Below, piece by piece: positions 17,895 through 27,122 of a stretch of DNA of 64,000 bases. The notes below the pieces were generated by a model. It did not search any database. It had not been told where the DNA came from and saw only the letters and a program-made list of their open reading frames with translations. Source of the DNA: Micromonospora sp. NBC_01740. GTDB taxonomy: Bacteria; Actinomycetota; Actinomycetes; Mycobacteriales; Micromonosporaceae. The position numbers and the translations under genes are program-made. Location of the stretch: positions 6,510,001 through 6,574,000 of the forward strand of contig NZ_CP109150.1 in the NCBI RefSeq assembly GCF_035920365.1. The letters are read 5' to 3'. Positions within the stretch are counted from its first letter, which is position 1; every line of letters begins with the position of its first letter.

Positions 17895-18742
17895 CGGTCC
17901 TCCTGGGATCTGTGGTACGCGGCCACGGCCGCAAGGGTCTGCCAGGCGCGTTCGGGCTGGCGGATCTCGGTCAGGTCGCCGTTGAACGGGTCGAGCACCA
18001 CCGTTTCCGCCCCGAGCAGACGGATCTGGTCGATGTCAGCGATGATCTGCTCGATGGTGCCGACACCGGCGAGCCGGTCCGGGGCGGTGACCACTTCTCG
18101 GGTCTCCCGGAGTCCGATGCGTGGCATCAACGCGGGCACCGGCCGGCCCAGTTCGTCGGCGGTGGCCTTCAGCCGCCCCGCTGCGTCCGCCAGCCATCCG
18201 GGCGTGACCCGCAGCGGGTGCCAGGCGTCACCGAGCAGTACCGCGCGACGAATGCCGGCGTCGCTGTTGCCGCCGACCCAGATCGGGATCGGGGTCGTAT
18301 CGTAGTCGTCGGTGTTCCGCCAGGCGTCGCGCATGACGTGCAGGTACTCATCGGTCAGCGCGCCGCGCCGCCGGAACGGCACGCCGAGCGCCTCGAACTC
18401 CTGCCGGGCCCAGCCGACGCCGACGCCGAGGACGAGCCGGCCGCCGCTGAGCCGGTTGAGGTTCGCCGCCATCCGGGCGGTGAGCAGCGGGTGCCGGTAC
18501 GGGACGATGAGCACCGTGGTGCCCAGCCGGACCCGGCGGGTCACCCCGGCCAGCCAGGACAGCGTGGTGAACGGCTCGTAGAACGGCGCCGGATACTGCT
18601 CGGCCACGTCCGGGGTCACCGCGATGTGATCGGAGACCATCAGCAGGTCGAAGCCGAGGCCCTCGACCGTCTGCGCCCACCGTCGCAGCATTTCGGGGTC
18701 GGTACCCGGGGCAAAGTTCGGTACGTTGACGCCAATTTGCAC
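17891..18742 (-). CDS. LLM-class F420-dependent oxidoreductase
   Basis: A 283-residue luciferase-like TIM-barrel flavin/F420 enzyme. The landmarks are VQIGVNVPNFAPG at the start, GFDLLMVSDHIAVTPD, RVRLGTTVLIVPYRHPLLTA, GRLVLGVGVGWARQEFEALG and IPIWVGGNSDAGIRRAVLLG, matching the TIGR03619-type F420 subfamily. GTG 18742 was selected because TAGCGT (18750-18755) sits 7 nt upstream. It is divergent from an Lrp-type regulator and coupled to the deaminase downstream, so the regulator may control both. The substrate is unknown. Confidence 0.85.
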   Translation of the reverse strand: MQIGVNVPNFAPGTDPEMLRRWAQTVEGLGFDLLMVSDHIAVTPDVAEQYPAPFYEPFTTLSWLAGVTRRVRLGTTVLIVPYRHPLLTARMAANLNRLSGGRLVLGVGVGWARQEFEALGVPFRRRGALTDEYLHVMRDAWRNTDDYDTTPIPIWVGGNSDAGIRRAVLLGDAWHPLRVTPGWLADAAGRLKATADELGRPVPALMPRIGLRETREVVTAPDRLAGVGTIEQIIADIDQIRLLGAETVVLDPFNGDLTEIRQPERAWQTLAAVAAYHRSQEDR

Positions 18743-18836
18743 GGGTTCCACGCTAGCCGGGGTGGGTTCCGTGTGTGAACATCGCGTTCCCTGCCTTTGC
18801 TGGCTTTTGCCGTGGATCCACCGGCAAGATGGCCCG

Positions 18837-19295
18837 ATGGCCGAGAATCTTGACGCTGTCGATTGGTCCATCCTGATCGAGTTGCAGGGCGACGGCCGGC
18901 TGCCGATCACCGAGCTCAGCCGCCGGGTCAAGCTGAGCGCGTCGGCCACCAGCGAACGGGTGAGGCGGCTGGAGGCGACCGGTGTGATCAGCGGCTACCG
19001 CGCCGAGGTCGACCTAGCCAAGGCGGGCTTCGCCGTGCTCGCGGTGGTCCGGCTGAAGTACCCCGGCAGCCGGCACGAACCGCTGCGCCAGCTGCTGGAG
19101 CGACGGTCGGAGATTCTGGAGTGCCTGCGCACCACGGGAGACGACTGTTACGTGCTGAAGGTGGCCGCGACGTCGATGGCGCACCTCGAACAGGTCGTCG
19201 ACGATCTCGCCGGGTTCGGCAGCACCACCACCAACGTGGTCTACAGCGCCACCCTGCCCTATCGCGGCCCGCGCCTGTCGCCGCCCCGCTCGTGA
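18837..19295 (+). CDS. Lrp/AsnC family transcriptional regulator
   Basis: A 152-residue protein. The N-terminal helix-turn-helix is LDAVDWSILIELQGDGRLPI, TELSRRVKLSASATSERVRR, LEATGVISGYRA; the RAM ligand-binding beta-alpha-beta domain runs from about residue 65 to 140 (TTGDDCYVLKVAATSMAHLE). The start ATG 18837 follows CAAGAT by 6 nt, probably leaderless. It diverges from the LLM oxidoreductase/deaminase operon with 94 bp between. It probably senses an amino acid or aromatic effector and acts on that operon. Confidence 0.9.
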   Translation: MAENLDAVDWSILIELQGDGRLPITELSRRVKLSASATSERVRRLEATGVISGYRAEVDLAKAGFAVLAVVRLKYPGSRHEPLRQLLERRSEILECLRTTGDDCYVLKVAATSMAHLEQVVDDLAGFGSTTTNVVYSATLPYRGPRLSPPRS

Positions 19296-19332
19296 CCGGG
19301 GCACGAACGCCCCCCGCGGCTGAAGCGGAGCA

Positions 19333-20142
19333 CTAGGCCGGGTCGTCGCGGCCCAACTCCCAGCAGGCCACGGCGGTGGCGGCGGCGACGTTGAGCGAGT
19401 CGACGCCGCGGCGCATCGGGATCACCACCCGGACGTCGCTGCCGTCCATCGCCGCCCGGGTCAGGCCGGCGCCCTCGGCCCCCATGAGCAGCGCCGCGCG
19501 GGCCCGCTGCGACACTTCGAGCCGCTGGATCGGCACCGCGTCCGGCGCCGGGGTCATCGCCAGCACCGTGAAGCCGGCCGCGCGGACGTCGCCGAGCGCG
19601 TCCGGCCAGGGCTCCAGCTTCGCGTACGGGATTGCGAAGACCTCGCCCATGCTGACCCGGACGCTGCGCCGGTAGAGCGGGTCGGCGCAGGTCGGCGAGA
19701 GCAGCACGGCGTCCACGCCGAGCGCGGCGACCGCCCTGAAGATGGCCCCCAGGTTCGTGTGGTTGTTCACGTCCTCCAGGATCACCACCCGCCGCGCGGC
19801 GGCCAGCACCTCGGCGGCGGGCGGCAGCGGCTTGCGCCGGAACGACGCCAGCACGCCCCGGTGCACGTGGAACCCCGTGGCCCGTTGCAGCACGTCCTGC
19901 GTGGCGGCGTAGACGGGGGCGTCGCCGGTGTCCAGGTCGGCGAGCTGGTCGACCCGCTTGGCGTCCACCAGGTACGACCGGGCCGGATAGCCGGCGCGCA
20001 GCGCCCGGCGCAGCACCAGCTCGCCCTCGGCGATGAACAGGCCGTGCGGCGGTTCCCAGCGGGTACGCAGCTCGACGTCGGTCAGCGCGCGGTAGTCGGC
20101 GATCCGGTCGTCGTCGGGGTCGGTGATCGGGTGGATGGGCAC
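19333..20142 (-). CDS. TrmH/SpoU-family RNA 2'-O-methyltransferase
   Basis: A 269-residue protein. The N-terminal substrate-binding part (RWEPPHGLFIAEGELVLRRA) is followed by the SPOUT trefoil-knot domain. Its motifs are VVILEDVNNHTNLGAIFRAV, LLMGAEGAGLTRAAM and IPMRRGVDSLNVAAATAVAC. This class methylates ribose in tRNA or rRNA with S-adenosylmethionine. The start is GTG 20142, with ATTCTG complement (CAGAAT) 6 nt upstream. The exact target nucleotide is not deducible. It ends 38 bp from the convergent Lrp gene. Confidence 0.9.
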   Translation of the reverse strand: MPIHPITDPDDDRIADYRALTDVELRTRWEPPHGLFIAEGELVLRRALRAGYPARSYLVDAKRVDQLADLDTGDAPVYAATQDVLQRATGFHVHRGVLASFRRKPLPPAAEVLAAARRVVILEDVNNHTNLGAIFRAVAALGVDAVLLSPTCADPLYRRSVRVSMGEVFAIPYAKLEPWPDALGDVRAAGFTVLAMTPAPDAVPIQRLEVSQRARAALLMGAEGAGLTRAAMDGSDVRVVIPMRRGVDSLNVAAATAVACWELGRDDPA

Positions 20143-20269
20143 CCGCCGATTCTGCCGGACGCGCCGCAGCCGCCCCGGGCCGCCCGACACCGGCGCACCC
20201 CGTGGCGTTTTGTCCCGGGAAAGACGGGAATGGCGGGCCGGAGCGGCGGAGCGACGGAAGGACAGTCAG

Positions 20270-22156
20270 GTGAACGCACGTCCCATGGGCACGCCGGGGC
20301 CGGCCCGCATCGACCAGCCGGACGGATGGCGCGTCGACCTGGGTCCGCTGCCCCGCGACGCCACCGTCGCGGACCACATCGTGCACCGGTTGGCCGGCTG
20401 GGGCGTCCGCCGCTACTTCGGCTATCCCGGCGACGGCATCAACGGCCTGACCTCGGCGCTGCAACGCACCCGGGACCGGGCTCAATTCGTCCAGGTCCGC
20501 CACGAGGAGACCGCCGGCTTCGCGGCGTCGGCGCACGTCAAGTACGGCGGCGGGCCGCTCGGCTGCGCGCTGGTGACCAGCGGCCCCGGCGCGATCCACC
20601 TGCTCAACGGGCTGTACGACGCCAAGCTGGACCACCAGCCGGTGGTCGCCCTGGTCGGCCACACCGCGCTCACCGCCGAGGGCGGCGGCTACTACCAGGA
20701 GGTGGACCTGCTCGCCCTCTACAAGGACGTCGCGGCCGCCTTCCTGGCCCAGCTCGACCACCCCAGCCAGGTCCGCCACCTGGTCGACCGGGCCTGCCGC
20801 ACGGCACTGGCCCGGCGTACCGTCACCGCGCTGGTGCTGCCGTCCGACATCCAGGACAAGCCGGCCGTGCCGGAGCCACCGCACGCGCATGGCTACTACC
20901 GCACGAGCGACGTGCCCAGCAGCGCCCCGACGGTGCCGCCGGAGGCGGACCTGCGCCGGGCCGCCGAGGTGCTGGGCGGCGGCGAGCGGGTCGCCATGCT
21001 GGTCGGGCAGGGCGCGCTCGGCGCGGTGGACGAGGTCCGCGCGGTCGCCGACCGGCTCGGCGCGGGGGTGGCGGCGGCGCTGCTCGGGTTCGCCGCGGTC
21101 GACCACCGGGAGCCGTGGGTGACCGGCGCGATCGGCCTGCTCGGCACCCGGCCCAGTTGGCAGCTGATGAACGAGTGCGACCGGCTGCTGATCGTGGGCA
21201 GCAACATGCCGTACTCGGAGTTCTACCCGCCGCAGGAGCAGGCCCGGGCGGTGCAAATTGACCGGGACGGCACCCAGTTGGGGCTGCGGTACCCGACCGA
21301 GGTGAACCTGACCGGGGACGCCGCCCCCACCCTGCGGGCCCTGCTGCGCGAGCTCGGCCCCGGCCCGGGACCGACCCGCTGGCGGGCGACGATCGGCAAG
21401 GCCACCACCGCCTGGCGCCGTACGCAGCGGGAACTGGCCGGGCAGGCCGCCGACCCGGTCAACCCGCAGCTGCTCTTCGCCACCCTCAGCGACCGGCTCC
21501 CCGACGACGTGATGATCTCGGTCGACTGCGGCACCACGACCGCCTGGTACGCCCGGCACCTCCAGGTCCGCCCCGGCATGCTGGCCAGCCTCTCCGGCAC
21601 CCTGCTCTCGATGGGCGGCGCGATGCCGTACGCGCTGGCCGCCAAGTTCGCCCACCCGGACCGTCCGCTGGTGGCCCTGATCGGCGACGGCGCGATGCAG
21701 ATGAACGGGGTCAACGAGCTGATCACGGTGGCCAAGTACTGGCGGAGCTGGTCGGACCCCCGCTTCGTGGTGCTCGTGCTCAACAACCGGGACCTGGCCT
21801 TCGTCAGCTGGGAGCAACGCTCCAGCGAGGGCACGCCGATGTTCCCGGACAGCCAGCAGCTGCCCGACATCGGCTACCACCGGTGGGCGGAGGTACTGGG
21901 CCTGCACGGCGAGCTGGTCGACGCGCCGGAGCAGGTGCCGGGCGTCTGGGACCGGGCGCTGGGCGCGGACCGGCCCGTGGTCGTCAACGCGCTGGTCGAC
22001 CCGGCCGAGCTGATGCTGCCGCCGCACTTCACCGCCGAGCAGGCCCGCAACACCGCCGCGGCCGTGCTGCGCGGCGACACCGACTGGGCGGGCATCATCC
22101 GGCGGGGCCTGCCCACGGCGGTCGCCACCCTCAGGCCGGGGCGCGGCCGAGGCTGA
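20270..22156 (+). CDS. ThDP-dependent pyruvate oxidase-like enzyme
   Basis: A 628-residue ThDP enzyme with the three usual domains. The Pyr domain has the cofactor glutamate in VRHEETAGFAAS and FGYPGDGINGLTSAL. The central FAD/regulatory-like domain contains VAMLVGQGALGAVDEVRAVA. The PP domain has the Mg/ThDP motif LIGDGAMQMNGVNELITVAK (about residue 470) ending in LVLNN. It groups by eye with pyruvate oxidase/acetolactate synthase-like proteins; oxidation of pyruvate to acetyl-phosphate or acetate is likely but not proven. The start is GTG 20270 with GGAAGGA upstream. Three 30-bp tandem repeats begin at its last codons. Confidence 0.82.
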   Translation: MNARPMGTPGPARIDQPDGWRVDLGPLPRDATVADHIVHRLAGWGVRRYFGYPGDGINGLTSALQRTRDRAQFVQVRHEETAGFAASAHVKYGGGPLGCALVTSGPGAIHLLNGLYDAKLDHQPVVALVGHTALTAEGGGYYQEVDLLALYKDVAAAFLAQLDHPSQVRHLVDRACRTALARRTVTALVLPSDIQDKPAVPEPPHAHGYYRTSDVPSSAPTVPPEADLRRAAEVLGGGERVAMLVGQGALGAVDEVRAVADRLGAGVAAALLGFAAVDHREPWVTGAIGLLGTRPSWQLMNECDRLLIVGSNMPYSEFYPPQEQARAVQIDRDGTQLGLRYPTEVNLTGDAAPTLRALLRELGPGPGPTRWRATIGKATTAWRRTQRELAGQAADPVNPQLLFATLSDRLPDDVMISVDCGTTTAWYARHLQVRPGMLASLSGTLLSMGGAMPYALAAKFAHPDRPLVALIGDGAMQMNGVNELITVAKYWRSWSDPRFVVLVLNNRDLAFVSWEQRSSEGTPMFPDSQQLPDIGYHRWAEVLGLHGELVDAPEQVPGVWDRALGADRPVVVNALVDPAELMLPPHFTAEQARNTAAAVLRGDTDWAGIIRRGLPTAVATLRPGRGRG

Positions 22157-22222
22157 CCGGGGAGGTTCTGCCGCCGCCGAGGCTGACCGGGGAGGCCGTG
22201 CCGCCGCCGGGGCTGACCGGAC
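22148..22222 (+). repeat. 2.5 copies of a 30-bp tandem repeat spanning the stop codon
   Basis: The units start at 22148, 22178 and 22208 and share GGCTGACCGGGGAGG...TGCCGCCGC. The first copy contains the TGA of the ThDP enzyme gene; each copy would supply an in-frame-looking TGA because of period 30. Probably recent slippage duplication. Confidence 0.75.
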
Positions 22223-22260
22223 GGAGGGGTGCGCCCTGACGGGCCCCGCGCGGCCAGGCG

Positions 22261-22824
22261 TCAGCCGGCCCGGTGGTACCGCAGCAGCACGGACCTGCCG
22301 TCGAAGGTCCGCGACTCCGCCAGGCGGAACTTCATCCGCTCGGTGGCGGCGAAGACCGGCTTGCCGCCGCCCAGCACCACCGGGTGCACGAAGATCTGGT
22401 ACTCGTCGATCAGGCCGAGGTCGGTTAGCGCGGCGGCGGCCTCGGCGCCACCGTTGAGCAGCAGGTCACCGCCCGGCTGCTCCTTGAGCGCGGTCACCTC
22501 CCTGGCGAGGTCCCCGCCGCCGACCACCCGGGCGCCGTGATCGGCCCCGGTGAGCGTGCGCGAGAGCACCACCTTCGGCGTCCGCCGCCAGATCGGCACG
22601 AACGCGAGGTCGTGCGGGTGGTCGGAGATCGACTCCGCCTGCGGCCAGTAGGCGGCCATGAACTCCCAGACCCGGCGGCCGTAGACGAGCGCGCCGGCCC
22701 GGTCGCACTGCTCCAGCGAGAACGCGGACAGCTCCGGGCCCATCTCCGGCCAGTCGAACTCGCCGTTCGGGCCCTCGATGAACCCGTCGAGCGACTGGTG
22801 CACCCCGTAGACGATCTTCCGCAT
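22261..22824 (-). CDS. dihydrofolate reductase-like (RibD C-terminal family) protein
   Basis: A 187-residue single-domain reductase of the DHFR/RibD_C superfamily. Landmarks: RKIVYGVHQSLDGFIEGPNG, a G-R-R-V-W-E-F motif (LVYGRRVWEFM), KVVLSRTL, LLLNGGAEAAAALTDLGLID and the end IFVHPVVLGGGKPVF. Such proteins bind NADPH; most physiological substrates are unknown. The start is ATG 22822-22824 with AGGAGGAG upstream. It is divergent from the dTMP kinase-like gene. Confidence 0.85.
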   Translation of the reverse strand: MRKIVYGVHQSLDGFIEGPNGEFDWPEMGPELSAFSLEQCDRAGALVYGRRVWEFMAAYWPQAESISDHPHDLAFVPIWRRTPKVVLSRTLTGADHGARVVGGGDLAREVTALKEQPGGDLLLNGGAEAAAALTDLGLIDEYQIFVHPVVLGGGKPVFAATERMKFRLAESRTFDGRSVLLRYHRAG

Positions 22825-22966
22825 GGCGCTGCTCCTCCTGACCCCTGACGCCCCCTCGTGGGCGCTTTCGCCAGGTGGTCGGAGCGGCCCCGCCCGATCC
22901 GACAGCCCGGCACCACGTTCTCAAGATTTTTCCTGGGGCTTGTTCGGGGCGGATACCGTGCCGCTC

Positions 22967-23575
22967 ATGCGCCGTCCGATGATCATTGCTCTGATCGGCG
23001 TCGACGGGGCCGGAAAGACCACCCAGGCAAGGGCGCTGGCCGCCCGGCTGAGGGCGGCCGGGGTGCCGGCCAGCTACTTCGAGAACGCTGGCGGCCGGCC
23101 CGTCTGGAACCGGCTCGCGCAGGCGCTGGGCCGCCGCGACGGGCCGCACCTGTTCGGCCGCACCGGCTACGTGACCATCGAGGCGACCGTACGCTGGCTC
23201 GCCATCGCCCGGGCGGTGCTGGCCGCCCGGCTGACCGGCAGGACGGCGGTCATGGACCGCTGGTCCTGGTGCCAGTACGTGGTGATGCGGGCCCGCGGCG
23301 ACCGGGGCGGGCGGTTGGTCCGCCTGGCGTACGCGATCTTCCCGCGACCGGAGCTGGTCTGCTTCCTGGCGGTCTCGCCCGAACGGGCGCAACAACGGGT
23401 GCTGGCCCGGGGCATCGACACCGAGGAGTTGACCCACCTGCGGGCCCTGGACACCGGCTACCGGGGGCTGCCGGAGTTCGGCTCGTTCATCGTCATCGAC
23501 GCGGACGGCGACCCGGTCGATGTCGGCGCTGCCCTCGACCAGGTGGTCCGGGCCGCTCCCGCCCGCTCCCGCTGA
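22967..23575 (+). CDS. thymidylate kinase-like P-loop kinase
   Basis: A 202-residue nucleotide kinase. The Walker A loop GVDGAGKTTQARAL is at about residues 11-24, the DR-type substrate motif VMDRWSWCQYVVMRARG in the middle, and a LID-like arginine region PERAQQRVLARG toward the end. The family transfers phosphate from ATP to dTMP; this is a second, divergent copy rather than a typical tmk. ATG 22967 follows TACCGT (22954-22959) by 7 nt. The upstream GTG 22958 would overlap the -10 box. Confidence 0.8.
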   Translation: MRRPMIIALIGVDGAGKTTQARALAARLRAAGVPASYFENAGGRPVWNRLAQALGRRDGPHLFGRTGYVTIEATVRWLAIARAVLAARLTGRTAVMDRWSWCQYVVMRARGDRGGRLVRLAYAIFPRPELVCFLAVSPERAQQRVLARGIDTEELTHLRALDTGYRGLPEFGSFIVIDADGDPVDVGAALDQVVRAAPARSR

Positions 23576-23600
23576 CCTCCGGTCCCCGTCGGCCGACCGA

Positions 23601-23634
23601 CCAACATCGGGACCGGGACCGGGACCGATGTCGG
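23601..23634. terminator. hairpin with GGGACC-repeat loop
   Basis: CCAACATCGG and CCGATGTCGG pair at 9 of 10 positions around GACCGGGACCGGGA. It follows the kinase stop by 25 nt. The rest of the convergent spacer (to 23802) holds two imperfect 21-22-bp direct repeats, at 23727-23747 and 23756-23777, and nothing else that I recognise. Confidence 0.5.
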
Positions 23635-23802
23635 CGTCCCTGCTGGCGCAGTAGGACGGCGGGCAGCCCGGGGGCGCGTATTCCCCGGTCGTGCCCTGTC
23701 GAGCTGCCCGCACAGGTGGGGCAGCCCAGCCACCCGAAGCAGGGCAGAGGCAGTGCAGCCACCCCGAAGCGGGGCAGCCGGCCAGCAGCGGCACGGTGGC
23801 GG

Positions 23803-26019
23803 TCAGCCGCGGCGCTCCAGCCAGCGGCGCAGGTCGGACAGGCGCTGATCGTCCGGGGCCGACGGCCGCCGCTCCTCGGACGGGCGGCGCTGTTCGACCG
23901 GCGGACGCTCCACCGGGCGGCGCGGGTCGCCGACCAGCTCGCGGCTGGGGGCGGCGAACTTCTTCTCCGGCTCGCCCGCGACGGCGGTGCCGATGACCCG
24001 GGCGACCGCGTCGATCACCCGCGCCTGCACGGCCGCGCCCACCGAGTCGGTCGGGTCGTCCGGGTTGGCGGCGATGCCCGCGACCGCCACCTGCGGGGTG
24101 AAGCCGACGAAGGTCTCGGTGGCGTTCTTCTCCGAGCTGCCGGTCTTGCCGGCCACCGGCCGGCCGTCGAGGATCCGGTTCACCGAGGTGGCCGTGCCCC
24201 CGTTGCACTGCGCGAGCGTGGACTGCTGGCCGACCGGGCAACGGGCGGCGTCGGTCGCGGCCCGGGCCACGTCGGCGTCGAGCACCCGGCGGCAGGACGG
24301 GTCGCCGACCGGCACCCGCTGGCCGTCGGCGGCGGTCACCGAGACCACCGGCAGCGGCGCGCAGTACGTGCCCTCGGCGGCCACTGTGGCGTACGCGTTC
24401 GCCAGGTCGAGCGGGGTGGTGGCGGTGACGCCCAGGGTGAACGAGCCCCAGTTGGCGGCGTCGTTCTCGGCGAACGTGGCGTCGGCGTCGGCCCGGAAGG
24501 TGATGCCGAGGCGCTTCGCCATCTCGACCACCTTCTCCTGCCCGACCTGCTCGGCCAGCCACACGAAGTACGTGTTCACCGAGCGGCCGAAGCCGTCCCA
24601 CATCATCCGGTAGCCGTCCATCCACTCCGGGTTGGCGTTGGCCGGGCACCACCGGCCGTCGCAGCTGCCCTCGCCCTCGGCGGCGTACCGGGTGGGCAGC
24701 CGGCTGGGCGCGTCGAAGCCGGTGGACAGCGGCTTGCCGGCCTCCAGCGCGGCGAGCATGGTGAAGAGCTTGAACGTCGAGCCGGCCTGGTAGCCGGCCA
24801 CGCTGTCGCCGCCGGAGATCAGCGGGTTGACGGTGTTGGGGCGGTTGGCCTGCCCGTCCGGGTTCGCGTCGAGGCTGTAGTGCCGGTTGACCGCCATCGC
24901 CAGCACCCGGCCGGTGCCCGGTTCGACGGCGGCGATCGGCAGGGCGCGCTTGTTGTCGTAGGAGTAGACGCTGGTGGCCTGCTTCTGCGCGGTGGCCTGG
25001 ATCTTCGGGTCCAGCGAGGTCACCACGGTGTAGCCGCCGCGGCGCAGGGCCTGCTCGCGCTCCTCGACGGTCGCGCCGAACTCCGGCTGCGCGAGCCACC
25101 ACTGCCGCAGGTAGTCGCAGAAGAAGCCCCAGTCGTCGTGGCCCTCGGCCACGGCGGTGCAGCCGTTGGGCTGGGCCGTGGGGCGCAGCGTCAGCTTCTC
25201 GGTCCTCGCCCGCGCGGCCTCGTCGGCGCCGATCGCGCCGGTGGAGACCATCGAGTCCAGCACGTAGCCGCGCCGCTCCAGCGCGGCGTCCGCGTCGCCG
25301 TCGATCGGGCTGTACGCCTCCGGCGACTGCACCAGGCCCGCCAGCAGCGCCGCCTCGCCGAGGGTCAGCTCCGCCGGGGACTTGGCGAAGTAGCGCTGGC
25401 TGGCCGCCGCGATGCCGTACGCCCCGGAGCCGAAGTACGCGATGTTCAGGTAGCGGTTGAGGATCTCGTCCTTGCTCAGGCGCTGCTCCAGCGCCGAGGC
25501 GTACCGGATCTCCTGGATCTTGCGCCCGACGGTCTGCTCGGTGGCCGCGGCGCGCTCCTCGGCGGTGCGGGTGGGGTCGGTCTTGAGCACGTTGCGGACG
25601 TACTGCATGGTCAGCGTGGAGCCGCCCTGCTGGCCGCCGCCGGAGACGTTCGACACCACGGCCCGCAGCAGCCCGCGCAGGTCGGCGCCGCCGTGGTCGT
25701 AGAAGCGCCGGTCCTCGGCCGCCACGATCGCCTGCCGCATCACCGGGGCGATCTCGTCGAGCGGCACGTCGGTGCGGTTGACGTCGTAGAACGTGGTGAT
25801 CAGCGTCCTGCCGTCGTTGGCGTAGAGGTAGGAACGCTGCGGCGTGACCGGGGTGCGCAGCGCCTCGGGCAGCCCCGCGTACGACCCGACCGCGGCCTTG
25901 GCGGCGAACCCGAGCAGCAGGTTTCCCGGCAGCGCGGCGACCGCCAGGACGAGGCCGGCGAGCACGCCGGCGAGCAGCACGGTGAACAGCCGCGACAGCG
26001 GCGGGCGGGGTGGGGCCAT
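23803..26019 (-). CDS. class A penicillin-binding protein (transglycosylase/transpeptidase)
   Basis: A 738-residue bifunctional peptidoglycan synthase. A short cytoplasmic tail and one transmembrane helix (about residues 8-35) are followed by the GT51 glycosyltransferase with AAEDRRFYDHGG near residue 100 and GGSTLTMQYVRN. The transpeptidase has the serine tetrad in AGSTFKLF (about 413), SVN (about 480) and KTG in VAGKTGSSEKN (about 624). Several cysteines occur in the exported part (SCDGRWC, TYCAPL, PSCRR). The Arg/Pro-rich tail is short. The start is ATG 26019 with CTGGGGA upstream; a TTG 10 codons earlier is less likely. It is monocistronic by appearance. Confidence 0.93.
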   Translation of the reverse strand: MAPPRPPLSRLFTVLLAGVLAGLVLAVAALPGNLLLGFAAKAAVGSYAGLPEALRTPVTPQRSYLYANDGRTLITTFYDVNRTDVPLDEIAPVMRQAIVAAEDRRFYDHGGADLRGLLRAVVSNVSGGGQQGGSTLTMQYVRNVLKTDPTRTAEERAAATEQTVGRKIQEIRYASALEQRLSKDEILNRYLNIAYFGSGAYGIAAASQRYFAKSPAELTLGEAALLAGLVQSPEAYSPIDGDADAALERRGYVLDSMVSTGAIGADEAARARTEKLTLRPTAQPNGCTAVAEGHDDWGFFCDYLRQWWLAQPEFGATVEEREQALRRGGYTVVTSLDPKIQATAQKQATSVYSYDNKRALPIAAVEPGTGRVLAMAVNRHYSLDANPDGQANRPNTVNPLISGGDSVAGYQAGSTFKLFTMLAALEAGKPLSTGFDAPSRLPTRYAAEGEGSCDGRWCPANANPEWMDGYRMMWDGFGRSVNTYFVWLAEQVGQEKVVEMAKRLGITFRADADATFAENDAANWGSFTLGVTATTPLDLANAYATVAAEGTYCAPLPVVSVTAADGQRVPVGDPSCRRVLDADVARAATDAARCPVGQQSTLAQCNGGTATSVNRILDGRPVAGKTGSSEKNATETFVGFTPQVAVAGIAANPDDPTDSVGAAVQARVIDAVARVIGTAVAGEPEKKFAAPSRELVGDPRRPVERPPVEQRRPSEERRPSAPDDQRLSDLRRWLERRG

Positions 26020-26173
26020 GGTCCCCAGGATTGCCACGTAACGGGCCAACCGACCACCCCCGCGGCCCGGTTGTCAGCAATTTCACCGCCCGTGACCAGC
26101 GACTTCCCATCCCACCGCTCTCGCCGGCACCGCTGGCCCCGCTCGCCCCGGAGGCCCCGAGCACCCCGGCGGG

Positions 26174-26974
26174 TCAGGTGGGCAGGGGGCCGTTCGGGCC
26201 GGGGGTGGCCGGGGCGGCGGCGGTGGCGAGGCTCGCGCTGGCGGCGTCGCGGGCAATGTCCCGGGGCACCAGGCGGCCGGAGCGGTACCCGACGCCGATG
26301 CCGGCGATCAGCACGAAGATCGCACCGAAGGTCTGCAACGAGCCGATCAGCGCGCCGCCGACGCCCAGCAGCGGGGCGGCGATCATCAGCATGACGCCGT
26401 CGCCGATGCTGAACGTGCCGGACCGGGCCACCGACCAGCCGGTCAGCAGCCAGCCCAGGCTGTAGCAGGTGGCGCCGACGAGCACGAGCACGCGCGCGGT
26501 GGTGCCGAAGACGGGGGTCTGCTCCGCCAGCCCCGCGAAGGGGAGCATGAGCACCGTGCCGGCGATGGAGACGAGCAGGCCGGCGACGGCCGCCCGGCGG
26601 CTGCGGGTCGCCGCCAGCAGCCCGGTCAGCGCCAGCAGGGCGAGCAGCCCGAGCCACACCGCCGCCACCCAGCCCACCAGGTAGAGCGGCCGGCCGTCGG
26701 CCGGGTACGGGTCGTTGCCCACCCCGCCGTCGCTGCCCATCGCCACGACGGCGTAGAGGATGGCGTACGCGGGGAGCAGCCACACCGCGCCCCGGGCGAG
26801 CCGGCGCAGCGACCAGGCCCAGGTGGCGTTCGTGGCCGGCCCGATCGGCGTCGGCTCGACGAAGGGCAGCACCCCGAACCCCCCGCCGGTACGCCGGCTG
26901 CCGAGCGGCCCGGCGGGATCGTGCGCACCGGGCACCGGGGCCGAGGATCGTACCCGCTTCGCCGGATCCTTCAT
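26174..26974 (-). CDS. multi-pass membrane protein of unknown function, 266 aa
   Basis: The first 50 residues are polar and Pro/Arg-rich. Six or seven hydrophobic helices follow, such as GAVWLLPAYAILYAVVAMGS, LVGWVAAVWLGLLALLALTG, AAVAGLLVSIAGTVLMLPFA and VLMLIAAPLLGVGGALIGSL. An external loop NDPYPADGRPLY follows the first helix. The tail after the last helix is Ala-rich. No transporter or enzyme signature is visible. The start is ATG 26974 with GAGGTGA upstream. It lies upstream of the penicillin-binding protein gene in the same direction with a 150-bp gap, so co-transcription is possible. Confidence 0.7.
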   Translation of the reverse strand: MKDPAKRVRSSAPVPGAHDPAGPLGSRRTGGGFGVLPFVEPTPIGPATNATWAWSLRRLARGAVWLLPAYAILYAVVAMGSDGGVGNDPYPADGRPLYLVGWVAAVWLGLLALLALTGLLAATRSRRAAVAGLLVSIAGTVLMLPFAGLAEQTPVFGTTARVLVLVGATCYSLGWLLTGWSVARSGTFSIGDGVMLMIAAPLLGVGGALIGSLQTFGAIFVLIAGIGVGYRSGRLVPRDIARDAASASLATAAAPATPGPNGPLPT

Positions 26975-27122
26975 GCGTCACCTCGCTCGTCCGACGAACG
27001 GTGCGGGACGCGCCGGGGCGCCCCGATGCCTGCTCACCGCCCGTCCTAGGACCGATGGTGGCAGGCGACGGAGCGCCCCATGAGTGGTTCTCACATTTCC
27101 GGGCGACCGCGCCCGGACCCGG

